DNA of 64,000 nt from Pseudomonadota bacterium (GCA_029782295.1 JAKOVB010000045.1:22672-86671), one strand, 5' to 3'. Shown: positions 36,039 through 44,782, numbered from the stretch's first letter. Program-made: numbers and translations. The notes: generated by a model from the letters alone, not told the origin.

Positions 36039-38012
36039 TTGAAAAACCCTAATTCGACATCGACCCGCGCGGTCTACGAACTTCTCAGTTCGATGCGCTT
36101 TGCCGTCAGCCTGCTGACCGTGCTCGGCATCGCTTCCATTATCGGTACCGTGCTCAAGCAGAACGAGGCCTACGCCAACTACGTGGTGGAGTTCGGCCAG
36201 TTCTGGTTCGGATTCTTCGACCTGCTGGGCTTGTACGATGTCTATCACAGTGTCTGGTTCCTGGCGATCCTGGTCTTCCTGGTGCTGTCGACCAGCCTCT
36301 GCATTTATCGCAACACGCCCCACATGTTGCTGGAATTGCGCGCCTGGCGGGAGCATGCCACGGAAAAGTCCCTGCGTGCATTCAGTCATCAGGCCGAATT
36401 CAGCCTTTCCGGCAATCCTCAGGATGTGGTCGGTCGGCTGGGGGCTTTCCTGAGCGGCCGCGGTTTTCGTTTCAAGTCTGTCCAGCAGGACAACGGCGAT
36501 TTGCTGATCGCCGCCAAGGCGGGCAGCTACCAGCGCCTGGGGTATATCTTTACGCACGCGGCCATCGTCGTGATCTGCATCGGCGGTCTGATGGACGGCA
36601 ACGTGCCGTTCAAGGTGCAGGAACTGCTGGGCTGGAAAGTCGTGGAGACCCGCGACGTGCCGGAAACCCAGGTGCCCGCGAAGAGCCGGCTGTCGGTAGC
36701 CAATCTGTCCTTCCGGGCCAACATGACCTTGCCGGAGGGTGCGCAGGGCAACGTTGCCTTCATGCGCATGCGCGATGGCTATCTGGTGCAGGAGCTGCCC
36801 TTCAGCGTGGCGCTGGAAAAGTTCCGCATCGAGCACTACGCCACCGGCCAGCCCAAGTCTTTCGAAAGTGACCTGGTGATCATCGACAAGGATCTCAAGG
36901 AGCCGTTGCGGGCGACCATCAAGGTCAACCATCCTCTGATCTACAAGGGGATCGCCATTTACCAGTCAGATTTCCAGGACGGCGGATCCAAGCTGCAGTT
37001 CGACGCCTGGCCGCTGCTTTCTGCCAAGGCGGATCCACGTCCCGTGCTGGGCAAGGTGTTCGACCACGTCAAGACCGGGGAGGGTGAGCAGGCGCTGACC
37101 CTGGAGTTTGATGATTTCCGCATGTTCAACATTCTCAACCTGAGCGAGGATGAGCACGCCAAGCCGCATAACGTCGGCCCGAGTGTGACCTACAAGGTGC
37201 GTGACAGCCAGGGCCAGGCGCGAGAATACCTGACTTACATGCAACCGCTGATGCTGGAAGGCCGTCCCTGGTTTGTGTCCGGCATGCGTACCCTGCAGAG
37301 CGAAAACTACCGTTATCTGCGCATTCCGGCCGATGGCGACCAGTCGCTGGGCGATTTCATGCGCCTGCGCGCGACCATGTTCGATGCGGCCCGGGGGCCG
37401 GAAATTGCCCGCCGCCTCTCTGCCAAGTTCCTCCCGGCCGATGCGCCCGCTGATACCCGGGCCAAGTTCCAGGCCAGCGTGGAGAAGCTGTTGGCGGCCT
37501 TTGCCCAGGGGGGATACAACCGTATTGCCGAAGTCATCGAGAAGTCGGTCCCGGAAGCCGAGCGTGAGAAGGCGGCCGAGACTTACATCAAGATTGTCGG
37601 GAACGCTGCCTTCGAGGCGTTCTCCATCAGCCGCGAACAAGCCGGGAAGGCCGTCGCCCAGCCCGATGAGCCGACGCTGCGCTTCATCCATGAAAGCCTG
37701 AACTCGATGAGCGACCTGTTCTTCTACGGCACCCCTTTCTACCTGCAGTTGACCAGTTTTGAGCAGCGCCAGGCCAGCGGCCTGCAGCTGACACGCTCGC
37801 CTGGCAAGAATCTGGTCTATGCCGGGTCGCTGCTGCTCGTCATCGGGATTTTTGCGATGATCTACCTGCGTGAACGCCGTATCTGGTTGCTGGTCAAACC
37901 CGCAGCCGGTCAGGTGCTGTTCGCGATGTCCGCCAATCGCAAGAACCGTGACCTCGATATCGAATTCGAACGCTATCGCGAACAACTGCAATCGCTGATG
38001 CAAGGAGCATGA
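36039..38012 (+). CDS. resB: ResB, System II cytochrome c biogenesis protein
   Basis: With CcsA/CcsB it forms the membrane haem-export and ligation complex for c-type cytochromes. The 657-residue protein has three N-terminal helices (LLSSMRFAVSLLTVLGIASIIGTVL, SVWFLAILVFLVLSTSLCIY and a third near 170-185), a periplasmic domain of about 400 residues and a fourth helix near 590 (NLVYAGSLLLVIGIFAMIYL). The start given is a TTG without an obvious Shine-Dalgarno; the first ATG is 18 codons later at 36093, already inside the first helix, so TTG or another non-ATG start is needed. The stop overlaps the ccsB start (ATGA). Confidence 0.9.
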   Translation: MKNPNSTSTRAVYELLSSMRFAVSLLTVLGIASIIGTVLKQNEAYANYVVEFGQFWFGFFDLLGLYDVYHSVWFLAILVFLVLSTSLCIYRNTPHMLLELRAWREHATEKSLRAFSHQAEFSLSGNPQDVVGRLGAFLSGRGFRFKSVQQDNGDLLIAAKAGSYQRLGYIFTHAAIVVICIGGLMDGNVPFKVQELLGWKVVETRDVPETQVPAKSRLSVANLSFRANMTLPEGAQGNVAFMRMRDGYLVQELPFSVALEKFRIEHYATGQPKSFESDLVIIDKDLKEPLRATIKVNHPLIYKGIAIYQSDFQDGGSKLQFDAWPLLSAKADPRPVLGKVFDHVKTGEGEQALTLEFDDFRMFNILNLSEDEHAKPHNVGPSVTYKVRDSQGQAREYLTYMQPLMLEGRPWFVSGMRTLQSENYRYLRIPADGDQSLGDFMRLRATMFDAARGPEIARRLSAKFLPADAPADTRAKFQASVEKLLAAFAQGGYNRIAEVIEKSVPEAEREKAAETYIKIVGNAAFEAFSISREQAGKAVAQPDEPTLRFIHESLNSMSDLFFYGTPFYLQLTSFEQRQASGLQLTRSPGKNLVYAGSLLLVIGIFAMIYLRERRIWLLVKPAAGQVLFAMSANRKNRDLDIEFERYREQLQSLMQGA

Positions 38013-39160
38013 ACGTGGAATCGACGCTTAATCTGACGGAACAGCCTTCCTTTCTGCAACGCCTGACCCGGGCAGACTGGGGTTATGCCTTGCTGCTGCT
38101 GGCGGGAGCGTTGTTCGCGTTCAACCAGTATGGCGCCTACATGGATGCCTATGAAAAAAGCTTCCTGTTCGGCGCGGTTCTCGGGTTCAGCTGGCTAGGG
38201 TGGTTCTTCAAGCCGGTGCGTGCGCTGGTGGTGGGGATCGGCGTGCTCAGTCTGTTCGCCATCAGTCAGTACCATGCGGACCTGGCGCGTGCCGGGCAGG
38301 CGTTCTTCCTGAAATTTCTGTTCTCCAGCCAGTCCGCCATCATGTGGATGAACGTCCTCTTCGTGCTGGCCATGGGGACATACTGGTTCGCGATGTACAA
38401 GCGATCCGATTTCTCCGGCAAGGTGGCCTCCGCCCTGACCTGGTCGGCTGTGCTGATGGGCTTTGTCGGCCTGATGGTGCGCTGGTACGAGTCCTACCTG
38501 ATCGCCCCGGATGTCGGGCATATTCCGGTGAGCAATCTTTACGAAGTGTTCATCCTGTTCAGTCTGATCACCGCGTTGATCTACCTTTACTACGAAAAGC
38601 GCTACGAAACCCGGCAGCTTGGCGGGTTCGTGCTGCTGGTGATCAGTGCGGCGGTCGGTTTCATCCTCTGGTATACCTTTGACCGTCAGGCCGATGGCAT
38701 CCAGCCGCTGGTGCCGGCATTGCAGAGCTACTGGATGAAAATCCATGTTCCGGCCAATTTCATCGGTTACGGGGCATTCTCCCTGGCCGCCGCCGTGGGC
38801 GGCGCCTACGTGCTCGCCGCACGTGGTGTGCTGGCTTCCCGCCTGCCGCCGCTGGAGGTGCTGGACGACCTGATGTACAAGGCCATTGCCGTGGGGTTTG
38901 CCTTTTTTACCATCGCGACCATTCTTGGCGCGATGTGGGCGGCAGAGGCCTGGGGGGGCTACTGGTCTTGGGATCCGAAGGAAACCTGGGCGTTGATCGT
39001 CTGGCTGAATTACGCGGCCTGGCTTCACCTGCGCCTGGTCAAGGGGTTGCGCGGCACCTTGCCGGCCTGGTGGGCGCTGATCGGTCTGCTGGTGACGACC
39101 TTCGCTTTCCTCGGCGTCAACATGTTCCTTTCCGGCCTGCACTCCTACGGCAAGCTCTGA
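38009..39160 (+). CDS. ccsB: CcsB/CcsA-type cytochrome c biogenesis protein (haem handling)
   Basis: The polytopic partner of ResB; 383 residues with about eight helices. The haem-handling WWD motif is visible as WAAEAWGGYWSWDPKETWALIVWL near residue 310-333 (quoted in part: GGYWSWDPKETW), with flanking histidines in KIHVPANFIGYGAF and NYAAWLHLRL. Betaproteobacteria use this system instead of CcmABCDEFGH; clients in this window are cytochrome c4 and c1. It overlaps the convergent histidine kinase gene by 16 bases. Confidence 0.93.
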   Translation: MNVESTLNLTEQPSFLQRLTRADWGYALLLLAGALFAFNQYGAYMDAYEKSFLFGAVLGFSWLGWFFKPVRALVVGIGVLSLFAISQYHADLARAGQAFFLKFLFSSQSAIMWMNVLFVLAMGTYWFAMYKRSDFSGKVASALTWSAVLMGFVGLMVRWYESYLIAPDVGHIPVSNLYEVFILFSLITALIYLYYEKRYETRQLGGFVLLVISAAVGFILWYTFDRQADGIQPLVPALQSYWMKIHVPANFIGYGAFSLAAAVGGAYVLAARGVLASRLPPLEVLDDLMYKAIAVGFAFFTIATILGAMWAAEAWGGYWSWDPKETWALIVWLNYAAWLHLRLVKGLRGTLPAWWALIGLLVTTFAFLGVNMFLSGLHSYGKL

Positions 39161-40839
39161 TCTCCCGTTCTTTCCAGCCTGAAGCACACGTCTCCAGGCT
39201 GGTTCCGGCTCAGCGTCAACCTGTAGCCGATCCGCTGGGCCAGGCGCGCGGCGTGAAACAGCCCGATCCCCAGGCCGTTTTCAGAGCGGATGTGAGATTT
39301 GAAAAGTTGTTCGGCAATGTCATGCGGCATGGCACTGCCGTTGTCAGAGACTTCCAGCCAGGGTTCCGGGCTGGCGCTCAGCAGCACGCGGACGTCCATT
39401 CCGGGCTCCGAGCGCGCTTTTTCCAGCGCATTCTGTAGCAGGTTGTCAGCCACATTGTCGAAGATTTCCGCGTAAACGTTGCTGGTCGGGGCTACATTGC
39501 GACTGGTGAACTGGATGCTGGTGCCAGAATAACGCTGCTTCAGGTTGCGCCACCAGGTGTTGGCGCGGATGTGCCTGGGCTGTTCGGCCTGCGGGGCTTG
39601 CAGTTTCTCCAGGGTCAGCGCGAGCCGGCTGTTCAGAAGTGGGAGCTGGCGCTGGATCAGCGCCACCAGTTGTTCGCTATCCTGCTTGTCCGCCCTTTCC
39701 GCCGCTGCGCAAAGCGTGCTTAGCGACTGCACCAGATTCTTGATGTCGTGGGTCAGGCGCGAGCCGGTTTCGTAGACGGCGCGCATGTAGCTTTGCTCCC
39801 GTAGCAACTCCTCCCGTTTCTTGGCCTCGTAGAACTCCCCCAGCAACTGTGTCAGCAATTTGATGTGCAGCATCAGCACTGGCGTCAACGGATGGCGTGC
39901 ATAGAGCGTCCAGCCGAATGCATGGTAATCGAAGCGGGCGGCATAGGGCGCCTTGGTGCCGAAGCTGCCGCTGGATTCATCCGTGTGCCATTCACCGCCG
40001 CTCACCCATGGCAATGACGCCACTTCGGCAGTCGCTGAAGAGATGAACTGGGTCGGGGTGGATTCGATTTCGGCAAGGCGGGTGATGCGATTGAGCCACT
40101 GCTCGAAAGGCATGCCGATGGACAGGAGGTATCGGGAGAGCAGCTGGCCGATCCCGGAAAAGCCGGCGCGCGGATTCCAAAGCCAGCTCATGATCAGCAG
40201 GACCCCGGCAATCGCAAATAGCATACGCATCAGGGCATTCGGGTAAATGGCGTGACTGGTGGCCTCGATGGCAAAGCTACCGAGTACCAGAATGACTGCC
40301 AGCAGGAACAGGATCAGAGAATAGAAAAAGTCCAGGGGGGGAGCCTCGGTGCGCTGCTGGTTTTCTCCGCGCAGAAAGATGATCGCGACCGGCAGGGTGG
40401 GCATGATGTAGGTGACGATCCAGCGGGTAGCGGTTTCGTCACTCGTTTCAGGAATCGGGAATAACAGCTTCGGCCCCACCCACATGATCAACATGGCCAG
40501 CAAATAGGCTGCAGCCAGCAGATAGCCTGTGCGTGCCCCTTTTTCCTGAGTGGAGAATACGCGCCCTCCCAGCAGGCCGAAGAGTGCCGCTTGCCAGAAG
40601 GCAAGCACCCACCAGCTGATAGATAACAACAGCAAGGCGCCGCCGGCCAGGAACATCACGGCGGCTCCCGGCGTCAGGGGTTGTTCTCCCCGCCAGATCG
40701 GTTGCCAGAGCAGGAATAGGCCGTAGTGCATGACCAGCAGGGCCTGGTTGAGAGGGGAGTCGAACCCCCACAGCATGACCCCGTGCAAGGTAAGCAACAG
40801 CAGTGCGAGCGCCCAGCGCTGAGAGACCGATGGTTTCAC
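39145..40839 (-). CDS. Orphan membrane sensor histidine kinase
   Basis: A 564-residue kinase. Residues 1-220 contain about eight hydrophobic segments (LALLLLTLHGVMLWGF, GAAVMFLAGGALLLLSISWWVLAFW and others), followed by a GAF-like region without clear ligands (about 230-340). The H-box is VYETGSRLTHDIKNLVQSL, with N-box DNVADNLLQNALEKA and G-boxes EVSDNGSAMP and ENGLGIGLFHAA. The H-box THDIKN is of the PrsK/HPK7-like type rather than HEIRNP. No response regulator is adjacent. Its input and partner are unknown; the neighbours are cytochrome maturation and a pilin-like gene. Confidence 0.85.
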   Translation of the reverse strand: MKPSVSQRWALALLLLTLHGVMLWGFDSPLNQALLVMHYGLFLLWQPIWRGEQPLTPGAAVMFLAGGALLLLSISWWVLAFWQAALFGLLGGRVFSTQEKGARTGYLLAAAYLLAMLIMWVGPKLLFPIPETSDETATRWIVTYIMPTLPVAIIFLRGENQQRTEAPPLDFFYSLILFLLAVILVLGSFAIEATSHAIYPNALMRMLFAIAGVLLIMSWLWNPRAGFSGIGQLLSRYLLSIGMPFEQWLNRITRLAEIESTPTQFISSATAEVASLPWVSGGEWHTDESSGSFGTKAPYAARFDYHAFGWTLYARHPLTPVLMLHIKLLTQLLGEFYEAKKREELLREQSYMRAVYETGSRLTHDIKNLVQSLSTLCAAAERADKQDSEQLVALIQRQLPLLNSRLALTLEKLQAPQAEQPRHIRANTWWRNLKQRYSGTSIQFTSRNVAPTSNVYAEIFDNVADNLLQNALEKARSEPGMDVRVLLSASPEPWLEVSDNGSAMPHDIAEQLFKSHIRSENGLGIGLFHAARLAQRIGYRLTLSRNQPGDVCFRLERTGDQSLP

Positions 40840-40879
40840 GAAGAGATCACCATCGCTTCCATGGGGGTGACGTAAACGT

Positions 40880-40903
40880 GACAGCCCTGTCGAAATATTG
40901 ACA
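40880..40903 (+). promoter_or_regulatory. TGTC boxes upstream of the pilin-like gene, candidate PilR sites
   Basis: GACAG-CC-CTGTC (40880-40891) and a further GACA (40900-40903) give three TGTC elements in both orientations, 90-115 bases upstream of the predicted transcription start. PilR of Pseudomonas binds several TGTC-containing sites in this interval before pilA. The elements are short, so this is suggestive only. Confidence 0.45.
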
Positions 40904-40967
40904 TTTCCGGGTGTTTTTCAATGGAGGGTCTTTGTGTAACCTGTTGAATTATTTTACATTTAAGTAT

Positions 40968-40983
40968 TGGCATGTTGATTGCT
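40968..40983 (+). promoter_or_regulatory. Sigma-54 promoter of the pilin-like gene
   Basis: TGGCATG-TTGA-TTGCT matches the sigma-54 consensus TGGCAYG-N4-TTGCW at every defined position. Transcription should start near 40994, leaving a leader of about 36 bases that contains AAAGGA before the ATG. PilA-type genes are classic PilR/sigma-54 targets. Confidence 0.88.
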
Positions 40984-41029
40984 CCATGTGTAATGTATTG
41001 CAAACAACATGTTTGAAAAGGATAACATA

Positions 41030-41662
41030 ATGAAAAAGCAGTCGGGTTTTACCTTGATCGAACTCGCTATCGTACTGGTGATTATTGGCCTCCTTCTCGG
41101 TGGTGTGTTGAAGGGGCAGGAGTTGATCAATAGCGCCAAGGTCAAGAACATGGCCAATGATTTCAAGAATGTCCCAGTCTACATCTATGGGTATCAGGAC
41201 AAGTTCCGTGCGCTCCCGGGCGACGATAGGGCTGCAAGTGCGCACGTGGGTGTTACTGCCACCACGCAGGAAGGTAACGGCGACGGCACCATTGGCGGTG
41301 CATGGAACAGCACGACGGCGAGTGACGAGTCTTCCCTGTTCTGGTTGCATGTGCGCAAATCCGGTCTGGCCCCCGGCTCGACCGATCCGACGGCCGCTGA
41401 CTTCTACCCGACCAACTCCGATGGCGGGCGTATTGGTGTAAGCAGTACGCAGCCCATTGCAAACCTGAATGGCACTTATTTCATGTGTTCACAGGGTGTG
41501 ATCGGCAAGTTTGCGAAGCAGTTGGATACCACGATGGACAACGGTGCACCGGATACCGGCTCCATGATGGCCTATGTAACGTCTGGTGCAAGCGGTACGC
41601 CGCCGGCTGCAGCCACGACTTGGAGCGACAACGCCTCCTATACTGTCTGCATGGGTTTCTGA
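41030..41662 (+). CDS. Type IV pilin-like protein with prepilin leader
   Basis: A 210-residue prepilin. The leader MKKQSG ends at the peptidase site G-F, followed by FTLIELAIVLVIIGLLLGGVL with the conserved Glu at mature position 5. The globular domain (YQDKFRALPGDDRAA, then SSLFWLHVRKSGLAPG) and two C-terminal cysteines (FMCSQG and YTVCMGF), probably a disulfide loop, fit a large pilin or minor pilin. MKKQSG is preferred over the ATG 21 bases upstream because AAAGGA precedes it. No other pilus gene is adjacent. Expression is probably controlled by PilR. Confidence 0.88.
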   Translation: MKKQSGFTLIELAIVLVIIGLLLGGVLKGQELINSAKVKNMANDFKNVPVYIYGYQDKFRALPGDDRAASAHVGVTATTQEGNGDGTIGGAWNSTTASDESSLFWLHVRKSGLAPGSTDPTAADFYPTNSDGGRIGVSSTQPIANLNGTYFMCSQGVIGKFAKQLDTTMDNGAPDTGSMMAYVTSGASGTPPAAATTWSDNASYTVCMGF

Positions 41663-41678
41663 TTGTATACCGTATGTT

Positions 41679-41703
41679 AAAGCCCGCTTCGGCGGGCTTT
41701 TTG
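41679..41703 (+). terminator. Terminator after the pilin-like gene
   Basis: AAAGCCCGC-TTCG-GCGGGCTTT with a UUCG tetraloop, followed by further T residues. It isolates the pilin-like gene from the mla operon. Confidence 0.93.
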
Positions 41704-41750
41704 TTTCGCGATTCGCATCCTGCCTCGAATTGAATTAAAATCCATGCCCT

Positions 41751-42557
41751 ATGAACGACAACCTCGTCGAAATCAACGACCTTTCCTTTGCCTATAACAG
41801 CCGCTTGCTGCACAAAGGCATCAATATGCGCTTTCCGCGAGGCAAGGTCGTGGCCATCATGGGCGGCTCCGGTTCAGGCAAGACGACTCTGCTGCGACTG
41901 ATCGGTGGCCAGCTCACCCCTTCCAGCGGGCACGTCAAGGTGGACGGACGCATCGTGCACGAACAGAGCCGGGAAGAGATCTATCGCATGCGCCGCAAGA
42001 TGGGCATGCTGTTTCAGTTCGGCGCCTTGTTTACCGATCTTTCTGTCTATGACAATGTCGCGTTCCCGATGCGCGAGCATACCAACCTGCCGGAATCCAT
42101 CATCCGTGACCTCGTGCTGCTCAAACTGAATGCGGTGGGTCTGCGGGGGGCGCGCGACCTGATGCCGTCCGAGCTATCGGGTGGCATGGCCCGTCGTGTG
42201 GCGCTGGCCCGGGCAGTCGCGCTCGATCCGGCGATCATCATGTATGACGAACCGTTCGCCGGTCTGGATCCGATTTCCATGGGGGTGATCGTCAACCTCA
42301 TCCGCAGTTTGAACGATGCCCTAGGTGCGACCTCCATCGTGGTGACGCACGACGTGCATGAAACCTTTTCGTTCGTCGACTATGTGTATTTCGTTTCCGC
42401 CGGTGTGGTGGTGGCCGAGGGAACACCGGAAGATCTGCGCGCTTCGCAGATGCCCTTCGTGCACCAGTTCGTACATGGTGAGGCGGATGGGCCCGTTCCG
42501 TTCCATTACACCGCGCCGGATTATCGTCAGGATATGCTGAGGGGCGCCAATGGTTGA
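41751..42557 (+). CDS. mlaF: MlaF, phospholipid transport ABC ATPase
   Basis: The ATPase of the Mla system, which keeps outer-membrane lipid asymmetry. The 268-residue protein has Walker A GGSGSGKTT, Q-loop FQFGALF, signature LSGGMARR, Walker B IIMYDEPFAGLDP and HDVHETF. The C-terminal extension (FVHQFVHGEADGPVPFHY) is typical of MlaF and mediates dimer contacts. It is the first gene of mlaFEDCB and overlaps mlaE by 8 bases. Confidence 0.95.
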   Translation: MNDNLVEINDLSFAYNSRLLHKGINMRFPRGKVVAIMGGSGSGKTTLLRLIGGQLTPSSGHVKVDGRIVHEQSREEIYRMRRKMGMLFQFGALFTDLSVYDNVAFPMREHTNLPESIIRDLVLLKLNAVGLRGARDLMPSELSGGMARRVALARAVALDPAIIMYDEPFAGLDPISMGVIVNLIRSLNDALGATSIVVTHDVHETFSFVDYVYFVSAGVVVAEGTPEDLRASQMPFVHQFVHGEADGPVPFHYTAPDYRQDMLRGANG

Positions 42558-43341
42558 TCGTATCGTCAAAGGGTTGCGCCTCATCGGGCATCGCGTCATC
42601 GATCGCATTTGGCGGCTGGGTTCCGCAGCCCGTTTCTTCTTATACGCACTGGTGTTGTCAGGTGAAAGTCTGCGTCGTTTCCATCTGACCATCCGTGAAA
42701 TCTATTTTACCGGCGTCCTGTCGCTGATCATTATCCTGGTGTCGGCTTTGTTCGTCGGCATGGTGCTGGGATTGCAGGGATACAACACCCTGCAGAAATA
42801 TGGCTCCTCCGAAGCGATCGGCGTGCTGGTGGCCTTGTCGCTGGTGCGTGAACTGGGACCGGTGGTGACAGCGTTGTTGTTTGCCGGTCGCGCCGGTACG
42901 GCGATTACGGCCGAAATCGGCTTGATGAAGGCGACCGAGCAGCTTTCCGCCATGGAAATGATGGCCGTGAACCCAATTGCGCGTGTGGTCGCGCCGCGAT
43001 TCTGGGCAGGGGTGATCTCCATGCCATTGCTGGCTTCGCTGTTTTCCATGATGGGTGTATTTGGCGGGTATCTGGTCGCGGTGCCCTTGCTGGGGATCGA
43101 CGACGGTGCGTTCTGGTCGCAGATGCAGGCCAGCGTGGATTTTCGTGAAGATGTCGTGAACGGCGTCATCAAAAGTTGTGTGTTCGGCGTTGCTTGTACC
43201 ATCATCGCTTTGTTCGAAGGGTACGATGCGCCGCCGACGGCAGAAGGGGTCAGTCGTGCGACGACCCGTACGGTGGTGAATTCCTCACTGGCCGTGTTGG
43301 GGCTCGATTTCGTGCTGACATCCTTCATGATCTCGGTTTGA
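42550..43341 (+). CDS. mlaE: MlaE, phospholipid transport permease
   Basis: A 263-residue membrane protein of the MlaE family with five or six helices. The conserved LVRELGPVVTALLFAGRAGTAITAEIGLMKATEQLSAMEMMAVNP block (quoted as key pieces ELGPV, GRAG, AEIG, EQ.SA.E.M) forms the coupling region to MlaF. C-terminal helices are in VNSSLAVLGLDFVLTSFM. Confidence 0.95.
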   Translation: MVDRIVKGLRLIGHRVIDRIWRLGSAARFFLYALVLSGESLRRFHLTIREIYFTGVLSLIIILVSALFVGMVLGLQGYNTLQKYGSSEAIGVLVALSLVRELGPVVTALLFAGRAGTAITAEIGLMKATEQLSAMEMMAVNPIARVVAPRFWAGVISMPLLASLFSMMGVFGGYLVAVPLLGIDDGAFWSQMQASVDFREDVVNGVIKSCVFGVACTIIALFEGYDAPPTAEGVSRATTRTVVNSSLAVLGLDFVLTSFMISV

Positions 43342-43355
43342 GGAGAAAGTAAATA

Positions 43356-43838
43356 ATGGATCGGACAACACTGGATTTGTGGGTGGGAATATTTGTGGCA
43401 GCCGGCGTGGCCGCGATGATCGGCTTGGCGATGAAGGTCGGTAACCTGACTTCCTCCAACCTCGGTGTCACCTATGCGCTGCAGGCCAGTTACGAAAACA
43501 TCGGCGGCCTCAAGGTGCGGGCGCCGGTCAAGAGTGCCGGAGTGGTGGTCGGGCGTGTTGCCGATATCCATTTCGACGATACGTCGAAGGCGGCGGTGGT
43601 CACCCTGAATATCGATACCCGTTACCACTTCGACAAGGACACCATGGCGCCGATCTATACCTCCGGCCTGCTGGGGGAGCAATACATCAGCCTGTTGCCG
43701 GGCGGTAGCCCGGATAACCTGAAGAATGGTGATAAAATCAGCAACATCCAGAATGCATTGGTGCTTGAAGACCTGATTGGCAAATTCCTGACCAACAAGG
43801 CGTCCGAGAGCAATGACAAGGACAAGAAGGCGGATTGA
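43356..43838 (+). CDS. mlaD: MlaD, MCE-domain lipid-binding protein
   Basis: A 160-residue protein with one N-terminal membrane anchor (LWVGIFVAAGVAAMIGLAMKV) and a periplasmic MCE domain (YENIGGLKVRAPVKSAGVVVGRVADI, then IYTSGLLGEQYISLLPGG). It forms the hexameric lipid channel on MlaE. A lysine/aspartate-rich tail ends the protein. GAGGAGA precedes the start. Confidence 0.94.
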   Translation: MDRTTLDLWVGIFVAAGVAAMIGLAMKVGNLTSSNLGVTYALQASYENIGGLKVRAPVKSAGVVVGRVADIHFDDTSKAAVVTLNIDTRYHFDKDTMAPIYTSGLLGEQYISLLPGGSPDNLKNGDKISNIQNALVLEDLIGKFLTNKASESNDKDKKAD

Positions 43839-43840
43839 GC

Positions 43841-44473
43841 ATGAAGAAAATGGTTGGGCTGCTGGTCTCGGCAGCTTTTGTTTTTAGTTCTGTGGCGATG
43901 GCGGAGTCCATGGCCCCGGACGTGATGGTCAAGACCACCGCGACCGAAGTGCTGGATATCCTCAAGAAAGACAAGGATATCCAGAACGGCGACATGAAGA
44001 AAATCGGTCAACTGACCGAAGAGAAAATTCTTCCGCACTTCAACTTCGAGCGCATGTCCCAGCTCGTGCTGGGTCGTAACTGGCCGAAGGCGAGTAAGGA
44101 GCAGCAGGAGAAGTTCGTTTCCGAATTTCGTAGCCTGCTGGTGCGTACCTACTCGTCCGCACTGGCCAAGTACCGCAACCAGACCATCGATTACAAGCCA
44201 TTGCGTTCCCAGCCCGGTGATTCCAGGGTCGTGGTCAAGACGCTGATCATGCAGGCCGGTGGCCAGCCGGTGAAAGTTGATTACACCCTGGAGAAATACT
44301 CCGAAGAGTGGAAGGTGATTGACGTCACTATCGAAGATGTGAGCATCGTGACCAGCTATCGCAGCCAGTTCGATGAGACCGTCAAGAAGGATGGGATGGA
44401 CAATCTGATCCAGAAGCTGGCGGACAAGAACCGTCAGGGGGCAACCGGCTCTTCGGATAAGAAGCAGGGCTGA
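43841..44473 (+). CDS. mlaC: MlaC, periplasmic phospholipid-binding protein
   Basis: The shuttle that carries phospholipid between the outer and inner membrane complexes. The 210-residue precursor has a signal peptide (MKKMVGLLVSAAFVFSSVAMAES) and the MlaC fold (HFNFERMSQLVLGRNWPKASKEQQEKFVSEFRSLLVRTYSSAL in pieces; VDYTLEKYSEEWKVIDVTIEDVSIVTSYRSQF). In many relatives mlaA (vacJ) lies between mlaD and mlaC; here it is absent from the operon. Confidence 0.94.
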   Translation: MKKMVGLLVSAAFVFSSVAMAESMAPDVMVKTTATEVLDILKKDKDIQNGDMKKIGQLTEEKILPHFNFERMSQLVLGRNWPKASKEQQEKFVSEFRSLLVRTYSSALAKYRNQTIDYKPLRSQPGDSRVVVKTLIMQAGGQPVKVDYTLEKYSEEWKVIDVTIEDVSIVTSYRSQFDETVKKDGMDNLIQKLADKNRQGATGSSDKKQG

Positions 44474-44482
44474 TTGACCGAC

Positions 44483-44782
44483 ATGGCGCTGATTGAACAA
44501 CAAGGCAACCAGCTGGTCGTGCGTGGCCCGATGACCGTCGATACGGTCAGTGCGTTGCTTGCCGAGGGTGTCGCGTTGCTGAAAGGGGACGTCGACATTG
44601 ACTTGCGTGACGTGGAGGAGGTCGACTCCTCCGCGATCAGCCTGTTGTTCGAGTGGCTGCGTCAGGCTATCGAGCTGAAAGCCAGCGTGACCTTTGTCAA
44701 CCTGCCGCCGACGCTGGTCAGTCTTGCAACGCTGTATGGGGTGCTGGACCTGATTCCGCAGCGCGTCGTCGCTACCCATTGA
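44483..44782 (+). CDS. mlaB: MlaB, STAS-domain subunit
   Basis: A 99-residue cytoplasmic STAS protein that binds MlaF and stimulates the transporter. The pattern GPMTVDTVSALLAEGVALLKGDVDIDLRDVEEVDSSAISLLFEWLRQA (core DVEEVDSSAISLL) is the STAS signature. The start could be the TTG at 44474, immediately after the mlaC stop; the first ATG is given. Confidence 0.9.
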   Translation: MALIEQQGNQLVVRGPMTVDTVSALLAEGVALLKGDVDIDLRDVEEVDSSAISLLFEWLRQAIELKASVTFVNLPPTLVSLATLYGVLDLIPQRVVATH

